Below the pieces are notes generated by a model. The model saw only the letters and a list, made by a program, of their open reading frames with translations. It did not search any database and was not told the origin of the DNA. From NCBI GenBank assembly GCA_025517485.1, contig JAOPKB010000011.1:123813-187812 (forward strand): DNA of 64,000 nt, in the 5' to 3' direction. This DNA is from Natronoglomus mannanivorans. GTDB taxonomy: Archaea > Halobacteriota > Halobacteria > Halobacteriales > Natrialbaceae. The translations under genes were made by a program, and so were the position numbers. Below are positions 53,954-63,290 of this stretch, piece by piece; positions within the stretch are counted from its first letter, which is position 1; each line of letters begins with the position of its first letter.

Positions 53954-54251
53954 TAGCCTCCTCGCCGTACATGGCGAGGTTACCTCGCACTGTCGGATAG
54001 CGTGGTAACTCTCGAGACGGGTGTTTCGGTCTCTCGACAGCGGCGACGAGCGACGAAAACACTTCTCCGTCACCGGTGCATTCAGTCTTCTCCCACCTTC
54101 GGCACCGACGAGATTGTCGGTTTGAGTCCCGCCGTACTGTATCCGTTCGTCCTCGTCGGGGTCGGGGTTGGGGTTGGGGTCGGTATCGATATCAGAACCG
54201 GCTATCGTTTCAGCCCCGTGATCCGTGAGCGGCGTCGACACGAACGACGGC

Positions 54252-54743
54252 TCAGGCCGGAATCGCGTCGATGTCGAACTCCTCGGTGAGTTCTTTCAAC
54301 TCGTCGAGTGCATCCTGTTCCTCACGCAAATTCTCCTCGAGTAAGTCCGCCGCGTCGTCGAGTCCGAGCTGGTCGGCCAGCGGGATCAGGTTCCCGTAGG
54401 CTGCGATCTCGTAGTGTTCGGTCTTCTCGGCGGCGGCCATGTTGTGATAGTCCATGACGTCCTGGTCCGGATCCTCGGCGACGAACTCCTCGTACTCCGT
54501 GATCAGGCCCTCGATTCCTTCACACTCTTCTTTCTCCGGCGGTTCACCGAACTCCTCGAAGACCTCCTCTAGACGCTCGATGTGTTCCTGGGTCTCCTCT
54601 CGGTGCTCGGAAAACGCCTGTGCGATCTCCTCTCGTTCGGTGTTCGACTCGAGGTCGTCGAGTGCATCGAGCAACTGATGCTCGGCGTGATAGATGTCCT
54701 CGAGGCCGTGCTCGAACAGATCCTGCAGTGTTTCAACGCTCAT
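54252..54743 (-). CDS. DUF892 (YciE/YciF-type) ferritin-like protein
   Basis: A 163-residue four-helix protein. The motif ETLQDLFEHGLEDIYHAEHQLLDAL, then a HREETQEHIERLEEVF and a later AAAEKTEHYEIAAYG, supply the Glu/His metal ligands. DUF892 proteins occur in stress responses and may store or bind metal. Starts at the first ATG of the family-like region. Confidence 0.85.
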   Translation of the reverse strand: MSVETLQDLFEHGLEDIYHAEHQLLDALDDLESNTEREEIAQAFSEHREETQEHIERLEEVFEEFGEPPEKEECEGIEGLITEYEEFVAEDPDQDVMDYHNMAAAEKTEHYEIAAYGNLIPLADQLGLDDAADLLEENLREEQDALDELKELTEEFDIDAIPA

Positions 54744-54832
54744 TGTAGACCACGCCGATGGCTTCACCGGAGACGAGAAAAAGTCGTGACCCTGCGACGG
54801 CAGGCGCGCGGTGTCGACCGTCGACGGGATGG

Positions 54833-55117
54833 TCACCCCGACTGCGCCTGCTCGACACGGTCCGCGTATTTCTCGAGCGCACCGGCCAGCGTTCGCGCCT
54901 GATCGGGCGTCAAGCGAAGCTCTTCCATGTGGACCGGCAGGTGTTTCTCGGTCGCGTTGTCGACCTCGAGCCGGAGACGAACGCACTCGGGGTCCTCGCG
55001 GTCGGTCGTCGCGTCGAGGACGGCGACTGTCTCTTCCTCGAACTCCTCTCCGGTCACGACAGCCTCGGCGAAGTCGAGCGTCGTGTAGGCGTTGACGTCC
55101 ATCAATCGGTCTGGCAT
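54833..55117 (-). CDS. DUF6360 family protein
   Basis: A 94-residue acidic haloarchaeal protein (MPDRLMDVNAYTTLDFAEAVV, LTPDQARTLAGALEKYADRV). The family is small and of unknown function. The start ATG 55117 is well placed; the basic upstream extension of the frame was rejected. Confidence 0.75.
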   Translation of the reverse strand: MPDRLMDVNAYTTLDFAEAVVTGEEFEEETVAVLDATTDREDPECVRLRLEVDNATEKHLPVHMEELRLTPDQARTLAGALEKYADRVEQAQSG

Positions 55118-55302
55118 TCGTGTCTCGAGAGAGGTGGGCGAGTGACTTAGGCGCGACGACGGCGGTCGGATTCGCGGTCGAATCGGCGTTTCGAGGGCGG
55201 TCGCGACGCTCGAGTCACGGCCGTCGAACGACCGCCTCGAGCCTCGTCCACTCAGGGCCCGGTCTCGACCCGCTGGCGGTCGGACGGACTCGACGGGAGA
55301 CG

Positions 55303-55896
55303 ATGAACACGACAGCGTTCCTCGAACACGTCGTCTTCCGGGCCGACATCGGAACCGAAGACCCGATGGGCGTCGTGAAAGCGGTCGGCGACGCGCTGGC
55401 CGAAACCGGAGCCGTGTCCGAGTTCGAACTCGGGGGCGGACGCCCACAGTTACCTGCCGACTCCGAGTCGCTGTTCGCCGATACCGAGTCGACGGAGCGC
55501 GCCGCGGGAGACGAGCGACGGTTCTCGACGGACAAGCGCGGAGAAGCGTTATCGTCGCCGCCGACTTATCGGTTCAACGTGACGTCGAATCCACGGTCGA
55601 GTGCGGTGATTCGGGTGGACGGTCGTGAGCGATCAACAGGTGTCGGCCAAGCGGCCGATCGGGACACTCAGCCGTTTCGGACACAGACACAGACATGGAC
55701 AGGGACACGGACACGGAGATCGGCAGTGGCCGCATCGAGTTCCCGAACACTCGAGAGAACGGCGAGAGAGGCCGCAAAGTCCCCGAGAGGAACACGACGA
55801 CCACCCGTGAGCGCCAGAAACGGGCAGTCGAGACACGGGTTTCGACGACGAACCGATGATTTGATTGATGGGAACAGCAGTGAACTATTGCAATGA
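55303..55896 (+). CDS. Hypothetical protein with Arg/Ser-rich tail, possibly frameshifted
   Basis: A 197-residue frame. The first 105 residues ([32 protein letters not shown]) have normal haloarchaeal composition. After about residue 115 it becomes Thr/Arg/Ser-rich and basic, unlike any neighbour, which suggests either a recent frameshift or a non-coding tail. The stop overlaps the next gene's ATG (ATGA). I do not recognise a family; treat as tentative. Confidence 0.45.
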   Translation: MNTTAFLEHVVFRADIGTEDPMGVVKAVGDALAETGAVSEFELGGGRPQLPADSESLFADTESTERAAGDERRFSTDKRGEALSSPPTYRFNVTSNPRSSAVIRVDGRERSTGVGQAADRDTQPFRTQTQTWTGTRTRRSAVAASSSRTLERTAREAAKSPRGTRRPPVSARNGQSRHGFRRRTDDLIDGNSSELLQ

Positions 55897-56360
55897 ACGA
55901 CTTCGACGGCGAGCCTCACGAACCGGCCGAAATCCTGCTCGTCGAGGACAACCCCGGTGACGTCCGCCTCACACAAGAGGCGTTCGCGGAGGGTCGAATC
56001 GAGAACACGCTCCACGTCGTCACCGACGGCCTCGAGGCGCTCGACTTCATCTACCAGCGCGGTGAGTACACCGACGCGCCACGTCCGGACATCGTCCTCC
56101 TCGATCTCAACCTGCCGCGACTGAACGGTGACGAAGTACTCGAGGAGGTCAAAGACGACGAGGACCAACGACACATCCCGATCATCGTCTTGACGAGTTC
56201 GAAGGCCGAAGAAGACGTCGTCCGGTCGTACGAACTACACGCCAACGCCTACCTCACGAAACCCGTCGATCCCGACGCCTTCATCGAGATCGTCAGATCG
56301 CTCGAGGAGTTCTGGCTCTCCGTCGTTCGGTTGCCCGGAGACTGTCTAGAAAGCGAGTAA
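55893..56360 (+). CDS. Response regulator receiver protein (Rcp1-like)
   Basis: A 155-residue single-domain receiver. The acidic pair is in [15 protein letters not shown], the phospho-Asp in [13 protein letters not shown], and the conserved Thr and Lys in [11 protein letters not shown] and YLTKPVD. The insert [13 protein letters not shown] resembles cyanobacterial Rcp1, which pairs with phytochrome-type kinases. No kinase is encoded nearby. The 3' end lies in a 28-bp duplicated sequence. Confidence 0.9.
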   Translation: MNDFDGEPHEPAEILLVEDNPGDVRLTQEAFAEGRIENTLHVVTDGLEALDFIYQRGEYTDAPRPDIVLLDLNLPRLNGDEVLEEVKDDEDQRHIPIIVLTSSKAEEDVVRSYELHANAYLTKPVDPDAFIEIVRSLEEFWLSVVRLPGDCLESE

Positions 56361-56394
56361 GCGTGATTGTCCGGAGACTGTCTGGAAAGCGAGT
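56331..56394. repeat. 28-bp direct repeat at the stop codon of the response regulator
   Basis: TTGCCCGGAGACTGTCTAGA plus GCGAGT-like sequence occurs at 56331-56358 and again, with two mismatches, at 56367-56394 (36-bp period). The stop TAA begins in the last base of the first copy. Seen directly. Confidence 0.75.
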
Positions 56395-56478
56395 CAGAAC
56401 CGAACACAATCGGTCGTCTCAGGCCGACCAAAACAGTTTGGAGTAACCATTGTCATACCCGACTACAATTCGTTTCGT

Positions 56479-56859
56479 ATGGAAACAACGGAGCAACGAA
56501 CGCTCGATCTGGATACGGTCCAATCGCTCCTCGGTCAGTCCCAGCGACGCTACCTGCTCTATCACCTGATGGAAAACGACTGTGGGAACGTCGAAGAACT
56601 CTCGCTGCAGATCGCCGCGTGGGAACACGACGAATCGGTCGAAACAGTCGACGAAGACGCACGCGAACAGGTCGTCATCTCGCTCGTTCACAACCACCTC
56701 CCACGACTCGCCGACTACGACGTCGTCGAATACGATCTGCGTAGCGGCGACATCGTCCTCACCGACCGCTTCGACGAACTCGAGCCGTTCGTCGACCAGT
56801 ACAAGCAAGCGGAGAACACCGAGGTTCCGGACGTCCGTCCCCTCTCCCAGCGCTCCTGA
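56479..56859 (+). CDS. DUF7344-type winged-helix protein
   Basis: A 126-residue soluble protein: VQSLLGQSQRRYLLYHLMEND, IAAWEHDESVE and SLVHNHLPRLADYDVV form the winged helix. It is the soluble relative of the membrane-bound regulator at 6881-7453 and probably binds DNA. Target unknown. Monocistronic, 119 bp after the response regulator. Confidence 0.8.
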   Translation: METTEQRTLDLDTVQSLLGQSQRRYLLYHLMENDCGNVEELSLQIAAWEHDESVETVDEDAREQVVISLVHNHLPRLADYDVVEYDLRSGDIVLTDRFDELEPFVDQYKQAENTEVPDVRPLSQRS

Positions 56860-56936
56860 ATTCTCTCGTCAGTCAGCAGTCGTCGGTCGGCAACCGACAA
56901 CACGTCATACCGGCACACGAGAACAGACGCCGACCC

Positions 56937-58904
56937 TCAGTCCTCGAGTGTCCCCGCCTCGATGTCGATACTCGCACGACGCTGGGCGGTCCGTTCGACG
57001 AACTCCTCGGGCAGGGCGTCGATCTCGCCGACCTGCACGCTCCAGAGGTTGGCGTAGAGACCGTCCTGGGCGAGCAGCGTCTCGTGGTCTCCCCGCTCGA
57101 CGATCTCGCCGTCGTCGAGGACGAGGATCTGATCCGCGTTTCGGACCGTCGAGAGCCGGTGGGCGATCGCAAAGGTGGTTCGGTCGGCGACAAGTTCCTG
57201 CAGGCTGTTCTGGATGAGCACCTCGGTCTCGTTGTCGACGTGGCTCGTCGCCTCGTCTAAGATCAACATCGAGGGATCGTTCAAGATCGCGCGAGCGATC
57301 GAAATCCGCTGGCGCTGCCCACCGGACAGCTTGACCCCGCGCTCGCCGACGGTCGTCTCGATACCGTCGGGAAGTTTCTCGACGAACTCCCAGGCACCTG
57401 CCCGCTTGATCGCCTCGAGGACGTCCTCGTCGGCGACCTCCGGTCGACCGTAGGCGACGTTCTCCCGGATCGTCCCCTGAAAGAGAAACGGCTCCTGGCT
57501 GACGTAGCCGATCGAGTCTCGGAGACTCGAGAGCGTGACGTCTGTGATGTCGGTCCCGTCGACGCGGATCTCGCCGTCGTCGGCGTCGTACAGCCGCATC
57601 AAGAGCTTGACCAGCGTCGTCTTCCCGGCACCGGTCGGGCCGACGAGTCCGATCAGGTCGCCCGGTTCGGCGGTGAGGCTGACACTGTCGAGGACGATCT
57701 CTTCGCCGTCACCGTCTCCGCTCGAGCCGACACCCTGCTCGGTCTCGTAGCTGAAACTGACGTCGTCGTACTCGACGCGGCCCGCGACCGACTCGAGGGA
57801 GACGGCGTCGTCGGCTTCGGGCACCGAGGAGGGTTCGGTCATCAGTGCGTACACTCGCTCGGCGGCCGCTTGCGCGTACTGGTAGTCGTTGACGATCTCG
57901 CCGAACTGTCGCATCGGCCAGAGGAACCGACGGCTGTACATCAGGAAGGTGACCAGCACGCCGGCCGACAGCGTCATCGTGAACGGACCGGGGGCTCCGA
58001 ACAACACCCAGTAGCCGCCGACGAGGAAGGTGAGAACGAAGCCGGCACCGGTGATGATCCGCAGCGTCGGGAAGAACTTGATCCGGGTCGTAATGGCGTC
58101 CCAGTTGGCGTCGAGGTACGTCCGCGAGGCGCCCTCGACACGGTCGTACTCGAACCCCTCCCGGTTGTAGGCCTTGATGACCTCGACGCCGCTGACGTTG
58201 TTCTCGAGCCGGGAGTTGAGCTGGCCGACCGAGGACCGAACCGTCTGATACTTCGGCTTGACGATCCGGACGAAGACGTAACTCGCGAGCATGAGCGCCG
58301 GAACGGCGACGAGCCCGACGAGCGCGAGTTGCCAGTTGAGCCAGAGCATCAACCCACCGACCCCGACGACGAGGACGGAGATCCGAATGAAGTTGTTCAA
58401 ATCCCGCGTGAGGAACTGCTCTAGCTGGTTGACGTCGTTGTTCAGGACGCTCATGATCTCGCCCGTCTGGACCTCGTCGAAGAAGGACTTATCTAGTCGT
58501 TGAACGACGTCGTAGGTATCAGTCCGAATGTCGTGTTGGACGTTCTGTGCGAAGTGGTTCCACGCCCAGCTGTTGAGCCAGTTCAAGCCGGCGACAGCGA
58601 CGTACGTCGCCCCGATAATCCCGACCGAGAGCCAGAACTGACCCGTCTCGGTTCCCGGAATCCAGCCGTCCGGAACGAGGGGCAGCGTGTACGCCCCGTC
58701 GCCGGTAAACAGGGCGTCGATCGCGACCCCGATGATCAGCGCGGGAACGAGCTCTAACAGTCTGGCGACGACGCTCGCGAACCCACCGACCGCGAACTGG
58801 AGCTTGTATCCCCGCCCGTAATCGCGGAACAACTCCCACATAGCGTTGTCGACCCGACCGCGCATCTCGGCGAACGGGTCGGAATCCTGTTTCGAATTAG
58901 ACAC
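56937..58904 (-). CDS. ABC multidrug/lipid exporter, MsbA-like half-transporter
   Basis: A 655-residue half-transporter starting at a GTG in VSNSKQDSD (an upstream extension of the frame is low-complexity and was rejected). Six membrane segments span residues about 35-340. The nucleotide-binding domain has GPTGAGKTT (Walker A), LSGGQRQRISIARAIL (signature) and ILDEATSHVD (Walker B). Usually works as a homodimer. The TetR gene upstream, on the same strand, suggests induced expression and drug or lipid export. Confidence 0.9.
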   Translation of the reverse strand: MSNSKQDSDPFAEMRGRVDNAMWELFRDYGRGYKLQFAVGGFASVVARLLELVPALIIGVAIDALFTGDGAYTLPLVPDGWIPGTETGQFWLSVGIIGATYVAVAGLNWLNSWAWNHFAQNVQHDIRTDTYDVVQRLDKSFFDEVQTGEIMSVLNNDVNQLEQFLTRDLNNFIRISVLVVGVGGLMLWLNWQLALVGLVAVPALMLASYVFVRIVKPKYQTVRSSVGQLNSRLENNVSGVEVIKAYNREGFEYDRVEGASRTYLDANWDAITTRIKFFPTLRIITGAGFVLTFLVGGYWVLFGAPGPFTMTLSAGVLVTFLMYSRRFLWPMRQFGEIVNDYQYAQAAAERVYALMTEPSSVPEADDAVSLESVAGRVEYDDVSFSYETEQGVGSSGDGDGEEIVLDSVSLTAEPGDLIGLVGPTGAGKTTLVKLLMRLYDADDGEIRVDGTDITDVTLSSLRDSIGYVSQEPFLFQGTIRENVAYGRPEVADEDVLEAIKRAGAWEFVEKLPDGIETTVGERGVKLSGGQRQRISIARAILNDPSMLILDEATSHVDNETEVLIQNSLQELVADRTTFAIAHRLSTVRNADQILVLDDGEIVERGDHETLLAQDGLYANLWSVQVGEIDALPEEFVERTAQRRASIDIEAGTLED

Positions 58905-59088
58905 ACTGACCGATCGGTTAGCAAGCCTCAAAACAGTTGTGGCGTCTGCAAACAAGGAACACGATCGATCGGTGTCGACAGGATCACAATACCCGTCACG
59001 GCAGACGACTGGCGATCGACGACAGACGATCGACAACCGACAAACGGAGACCGGCGACCGACAACACCGACCTCACACGACTGCCAGG

Positions 59089-59784
59089 TCACTCCTCACG
59101 GACGAGATCGTCTAACACGTGCTCACGGACCGCCTCTCGAGCCGTCAACGGTGCCTCCTCGGGACCGAGCGTCGCCTGCCGAGTTCGTGCCCCCTCGAGT
59201 GCGTCGAGAACGAGATCCGCGGTCGTCTCGGGATCGACTTCGCGAAACGTCCCGTCCTCGATGCCATCCGCGATGATCGACGCCAGCGCCGACCGAATGG
59301 CGTCGTTGTTCGCCTTCAACTGCTCACGGAACCCCTCTTGGTGGGCCGCCTGAAGACGCAACTCCAGTACTGCACGCCAGAAGGCCTGCCGGTCTGCGTC
59401 CGCAGGTTGGACGACGAATCGATCGACGAACGCGAGCAAACGCGCCTCCGGATCGTCGGTCTCGGATTCGATCTCTACGAGCCACTCGTCTAACCGGTCG
59501 AGAAACCGCTCGAGAAACGTCAACAACAACTCCTCTTTGGTATCGAAGTGATAGTGGATGAGCGACTTGCTCGTCCCCGCTTCGGCGGCGATCGCACGCA
59601 TCGTGAGCCCGGCGTACCCCTCCTCACAGAGAACGTGATAGGTCGCATCCATGATCTCCTCGCGAGCGTCCGCCGGTTCGGCCTCCGGTGCTGGCGACGG
59701 TGAGGCTGAAGCCGAATCCGAGGACGAAGACGAACTGGCGTCCGAATCTGACGTCGACGACGAACCGTTCGACGGCCGTTCCAT
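59089..59784 (-). CDS. TetR/AcrR family regulator
   Basis: A 231-residue protein. After a Ser/Asp-rich segment (about residues 1-33), partly from hexanucleotide repeats, comes the TetR helix-turn-helix: IMDATYHVLCEEGYAGLTMRAIAAEAGTSKSLIHYHF. The C-terminal ligand domain covers about 90-225. It precedes the ABC exporter by 184 bp on the same strand and is its likely regulator. An ATG 23 codons upstream is possible. Confidence 0.85.
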   Translation of the reverse strand: MERPSNGSSSTSDSDASSSSSSDSASASPSPAPEAEPADAREEIMDATYHVLCEEGYAGLTMRAIAAEAGTSKSLIHYHFDTKEELLLTFLERFLDRLDEWLVEIESETDDPEARLLAFVDRFVVQPADADRQAFWRAVLELRLQAAHQEGFREQLKANNDAIRSALASIIADGIEDGTFREVDPETTADLVLDALEGARTRQATLGPEEAPLTAREAVREHVLDDLVREE

Positions 59785-60466
59785 ACGTACACATTCGGAT
59801 CCGGTGACGTAACAGTAGCGGAAGGCGACCTCGACCGAACGTATCTCGCTCATGGAGGCCGTTCTTGCCACCAAATTAATGTGTGAACAAACACCACGGT
59901 TTGGGCGGCGGTGAGAAAGAAATCGGACAGCAACGCACGCAGCCCCGAAAAATATCGGCCATCGCGAGACGAGACGATCGCACAGTCTGCGACTGTCGGA
60001 GACACGACCGAGAACGGTCACAGGGGACAAGACGACCACTGACGGCGAACCCCTGAGTCGGGAACGTAGCCCTCGACGGTCACGAAACGACGCGAGCGGC
60101 GATCGCCTCCGAGAGGACAGTGGTTCGGGACCTCACTAGTCGGCCAATCGACTCCACCACAGAGCTGTCCGAACACGTTTCAGCACCGATCGTGGCGAAA
60201 CGATCACGAGCGAGCGACGCGACGACCGACTCGAGTAGCTATCGACGAATCAGTCCGAAAAGATGACGACAAACTCGAGGACAGCCCTCCCAGCGAAACC
60301 GAGATAGCGGCGACAGTTTCCGCTAGTCCAAAGCCCGGGTATCGCTTGCTTCCGTAGGGGTACTTATGCTGCTCACGCTCAAAGGACAGACCATGATACC
60401 AGTCGTGCGTAATCGGTCCGAGCGCTCCCAGCGCAAACTGGCCGTGGTCACAGTGGAGGGGACACG
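59785..60466. other. 682-bp intergenic region, no supported gene
   Basis: The largest gap in the window, between the divergent TetR gene and a small gene at 60467. It has GC-rich, codon-like texture but only short frames. It holds the TetR promoter and probably that of the small gene. I see no tRNA-like or CRISPR structure. A small RNA is possible but not supported. Confidence 0.5.
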
Positions 60467-60637
60467 ATGACCGACGTCAGCAAGTGCCAGAATCCCCGTC
60501 CCGAGGACACAGAGGTCACGGAGGACTCCGAAGAAAACACCGACCACGAGCGTGAGGACGCCCATCTCGACGGCGTCGAAGTCGGTGCCGGATGTACAGA
60601 AATCTGGGAACACCTGGCCGAACAACGCGACGAATAA
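60467..60637 (+). CDS. Small haloarchaeal Cys-containing protein (56 aa)
   Basis: A short frame encoding MTDVSKCQNPRP, an acidic middle, and VEVGAGCTEIWEHLAEQRDE. The N-terminal KCQNPRPED and C-terminal VGAGCTEIWEHL are features I recall from a conserved haloarchaeal microprotein. Two Cys residues could bind metal. Preceded by GGAGGGG, a good ribosome-binding site. Function unknown. Confidence 0.6.
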   Translation: MTDVSKCQNPRPEDTEVTEDSEENTDHEREDAHLDGVEVGAGCTEIWEHLAEQRDE

Positions 60638-60745
60638 GACCCTCGAGGCGAGACAGTAGGGCATTATTTCACGATCTACGACTTCTCGAAGAAATATTCG
60701 CCCCGGTGAAGACCTTTTTGAGCAGCAAGCCCCTACCGTCAGGTC

Positions 60746-61588
60746 ATGACGGATGACCGTCCCGACGACCGATCTCGGCCACGCCGCGACCGCGAGCCAA
60801 ATCACGGTCGCGAACGTGAACGTGAGCGCGAGCGGTCGATCCCCACAGATCGTGAATCACCCGTCGGCGCACCGGTCATCCGGGGCGACGAATCGGTCAC
60901 CGGCACTCACGCTCGTGACGCCGTCCAATTCGATCCCGACGATCCAGACAGCCTGCAGGAAGCCGCAGAGACAGTCTACCAGTTCGCTACCGGAACCGCC
61001 GGCAGTGAAGACAACCTCTACATGCTCCGCGGTGCAGCCGCCTGCGCAGCTCTCGTCCGTGGCGAAGGTTCGTACAAAGCCGCCGCAGAACGCGCGAGCG
61101 TGAGCAACACTGGAGTGAGTTCAGAGGCTGCTGCGAGGACTGGAGACGACGCTGGAACCGAGACCGATACCGGTACCGATACCGGTACCGGTGCCGATAC
61201 CGAACACGAAGCCGTCAGCGTCTCGTTCATTCGAAAGTGGGCTCGCGTCCACGACCTCCCCCAATCCGTTCGCCGACAGGTCGCCCTCGGACACATCGCT
61301 CCGACCGCCGCCAAACACATCGCCCGCGTCGGCGGCGAAGCTCGCCTCCTACTCGCGTGGGCTACACTCGACGGCGACCTCACCGTCCGCGAGGTTAGAC
61401 ACGTCGCTAGCGCCGTCAACGACGGCATGGCCATCGACCGCGCACTCGACGATCAGGGCGTTACACTCGGCCGACTCGAGCTCACGCTGCAACCCACCAT
61501 CTACCGTGATCTTCGCCGACAGGCATCCAACGAGAGCACCTCCCCCGACACACTCGTCGCCGAAGCACTCGACGCGTACCTCGAGTGA
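60746..61588 (+). CDS. DUF7119 family protein
   Basis: A 280-residue protein. A 40-residue basic, low-complexity N-terminus rich in Arg and Glu precedes a helical domain (SLQEAAETVYQFATGTAGSED, SYKAAAERASV). A Thr/Gly/Asp tract (about 133-152) comes from hexanucleotide repeats. The rest, VSFIRKWARVHDLPQSVRRQVALGHIAPTAAKHIARV, resembles a ParB/KorB-type helix-turn-helix, so DNA binding is likely. It precedes tRNA-Lys by 209 bp. Confidence 0.75.
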   Translation: MTDDRPDDRSRPRRDREPNHGRERERERERSIPTDRESPVGAPVIRGDESVTGTHARDAVQFDPDDPDSLQEAAETVYQFATGTAGSEDNLYMLRGAAACAALVRGEGSYKAAAERASVSNTGVSSEAAARTGDDAGTETDTGTDTGTGADTEHEAVSVSFIRKWARVHDLPQSVRRQVALGHIAPTAAKHIARVGGEARLLLAWATLDGDLTVREVRHVASAVNDGMAIDRALDDQGVTLGRLELTLQPTIYRDLRRQASNESTSPDTLVAEALDAYLE

Positions 61589-61760
61589 GGAAACCGATCG
61601 GTTCTCTCCTACCCCCGATGCACGCTCGAGAGACCACTCTCGAGACGAACTTCTCGCCGGACGTCCGGAGGCGGATACACCGATTCGAAGAAGCGAACCA
61701 CTGTAGAGAAACGAACTGCATCCTCCCTGCCGCCAACCACCGAGAACCACCGGAGAAAGA

Positions 61761-61770
61761 AACGTTTAAC
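61761..61770 (+). promoter_or_regulatory. TATA-like box of tRNA-Lys
   Basis: AACGTTTAAC lies 28-37 nt before the 5' end of tRNA-Lys, the usual position for an archaeal tRNA promoter. Confidence 0.55.
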
Positions 61771-61797
61771 CGCTACTCACCAAAAGGGAGTACTACA

Positions 61798-61871
<74 letters not shown>

Positions 61872-62420
61872 CTTTTACACCGAGCAATTACGCGAGGAGC
61901 AAAGCGGCCATCGAGAGATTTGAACGCAGAGAGATCACACACAGCGGAACGAGCACGTCCGACCGTGTGTTCAAACGGTGTCCAGTTCTGATACCGACTA
62001 CTCACACGAGAAGCGACCACGAGAGTTGCCACTTACACACCTGATCGGACGAAGGATGTGCAGTTCGGAGACCACGAGCGAAACCCACGGACTGTACAAT
62101 CGGTGTGCACATCAGTTCCGTTTTGACATCTACCCACGACTTCAGTCGTGGGCTTTCTCCTTTCACTTCTGTAAGGTACCCGATCACGAGTGACGACGAC
62201 ATCGTCCAGCATAGTGAGACCCAATAGACAACAGAAACAGCTACCTGCCGTTCGAACTCGACTCGGCCGCGTTCGTTTCGACACTCACGTGAAAAGACCG
62301 CCAAGCAGCCGTCCACAATTACCACACAGGCACGTAGAAAACAGACACCATCGTCTCCGACACACCGCTATCGAGACACGACACGAAACAGAAACGACGT
62401 GTGACAAAGAGCTCCGGGGA
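61872..62420. other. Intergenic region containing the mini-element
   Basis: A 549-bp gap between tRNA-Lys and the convergent membrane protein gene. Apart from the 48-bp mini-element I see no gene; the short frames have poor codon bias. Confidence 0.5.
62123..62170 (-). mobile_element. 48-bp mini-element related to the tnpB element (PATE-like)
   Basis: On the minus strand it follows TTAC, begins AGAAGTGAAAGGAGAAAGCC, has the hairpin CCCACGACT-GA-AGTCGTGGG (62133-62152), and ends TAGATGTCAA. It shares the left flank and right end with the 1.5-kb tnpB element (35504-37031) but has only one hairpin and no coding sequence. It resembles the palindrome-associated elements (PATEs) described in Haloquadratum. 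Confidence 0.75.
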
Positions 62421-63290
62421 CTATCCACGAACCGGCATAAACGCTAGCCCAGCGATAACGATCGCCGTCAGCGCAGCCAGCGAAGCGACCCACCAGAGAC
62501 CCTGAACGCGATCACCGTGATCTTCGATTTCGTCGTGCTGGGCCTGGAAGGCATCCAGATCACTCGTGAGATACACCTGCTCGTCACTCGGGAAGTACAC
62601 ACCGAACTCTTGATCGTTCAACGTCACCGTCTCGGCGTTCGTGAGGTCGTATTCGTCGATCTCGGTCCCGATGTATTCGACCGTAACCAGCTCGGCCCCG
62701 ATATCCGTCACTTCACCGTCGACCATCGTCTCGTCTTCGTCGTCGTAGAACTCGATGCCGTCACCCTCCTGGTACACCTGGGTGTCGATCTCGTCGACGT
62801 CCGTGACGTGAACGAGTTCCTCAGTACCGTCCTCCGAGACGACTACGTAGGGTTCACCCTCGCGCTGGACGATCTCGAACTCGTCATCGTCGACCGCCTC
62901 GATGAGGAGGAACTCCTCCGGCTCGGCTTCGTCTTCGTCATCTTCGGCCGCCTCAGGCATGATAATCATCAGATGGTACTCGTCGTCCTCACTCTCACCG
63001 AGGAAGACCGAGTCACCTCCGTCCCAGTCACCATCTCCCTGGCCTTCCCACTGGACCTCGAGCACTGCTTCCTCGTCGACGTACTCGACGGTCCCCGTTC
63101 CGGCACCTAACTCGGACACGTTGAACGTCTGGCCATCGACCTCGAACTCATCACCGGCCTCGAGCACGTAATCGGCGTTTGCCTCGTCGATCGTCACCTC
63201 GGGTGACTCCGCGGTTGCGATGACACCATACGCACCCGCAGCGACCACCACGAAGAGGACGACGTAGAGAATCCCTGCTCGGAATTGCAT
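62421..63290 (-). CDS. Hypothetical acidic protein anchored at both ends
   Basis: A 289-residue protein with an N-terminal membrane segment (QFRAGILYVVLFVVVAAGAYGV) and a C-terminal one (LWWVASLAALTAIVIAGLAF). The region of about 235 residues between them is very acidic and beta-rich, with a repeated VDxxTxNVSEL-like and DEYDL type pattern, and probably lies outside the membrane. Minus-strand GTTATAC (63314-63320) is 24-30 nt upstream of the start. Family not recognised. Confidence 0.75.
   Translation of the reverse strand: MQFRAGILYVVLFVVVAAGAYGVIATAESPEVTIDEANADYVLEAGDEFEVDGQTFNVSELGAGTGTVEYVDEEAVLEVQWEGQGDGDWDGGDSVFLGESEDDEYHLMIIMPEAAEDDEDEAEPEEFLLIEAVDDDEFEIVQREGEPYVVVSEDGTEELVHVTDVDEIDTQVYQEGDGIEFYDDEDETMVDGEVTDIGAELVTVEYIGTEIDEYDLTNAETVTLNDQEFGVYFPSDEQVYLTSDLDAFQAQHDEIEDHGDRVQGLWWVASLAALTAIVIAGLAFMPVRG

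Noticed and set aside
53879..54241. Minus-strand frame of 120 codons
   Set aside because: It overlaps the HalOD1 gene and changes composition abruptly; likely a shadow.
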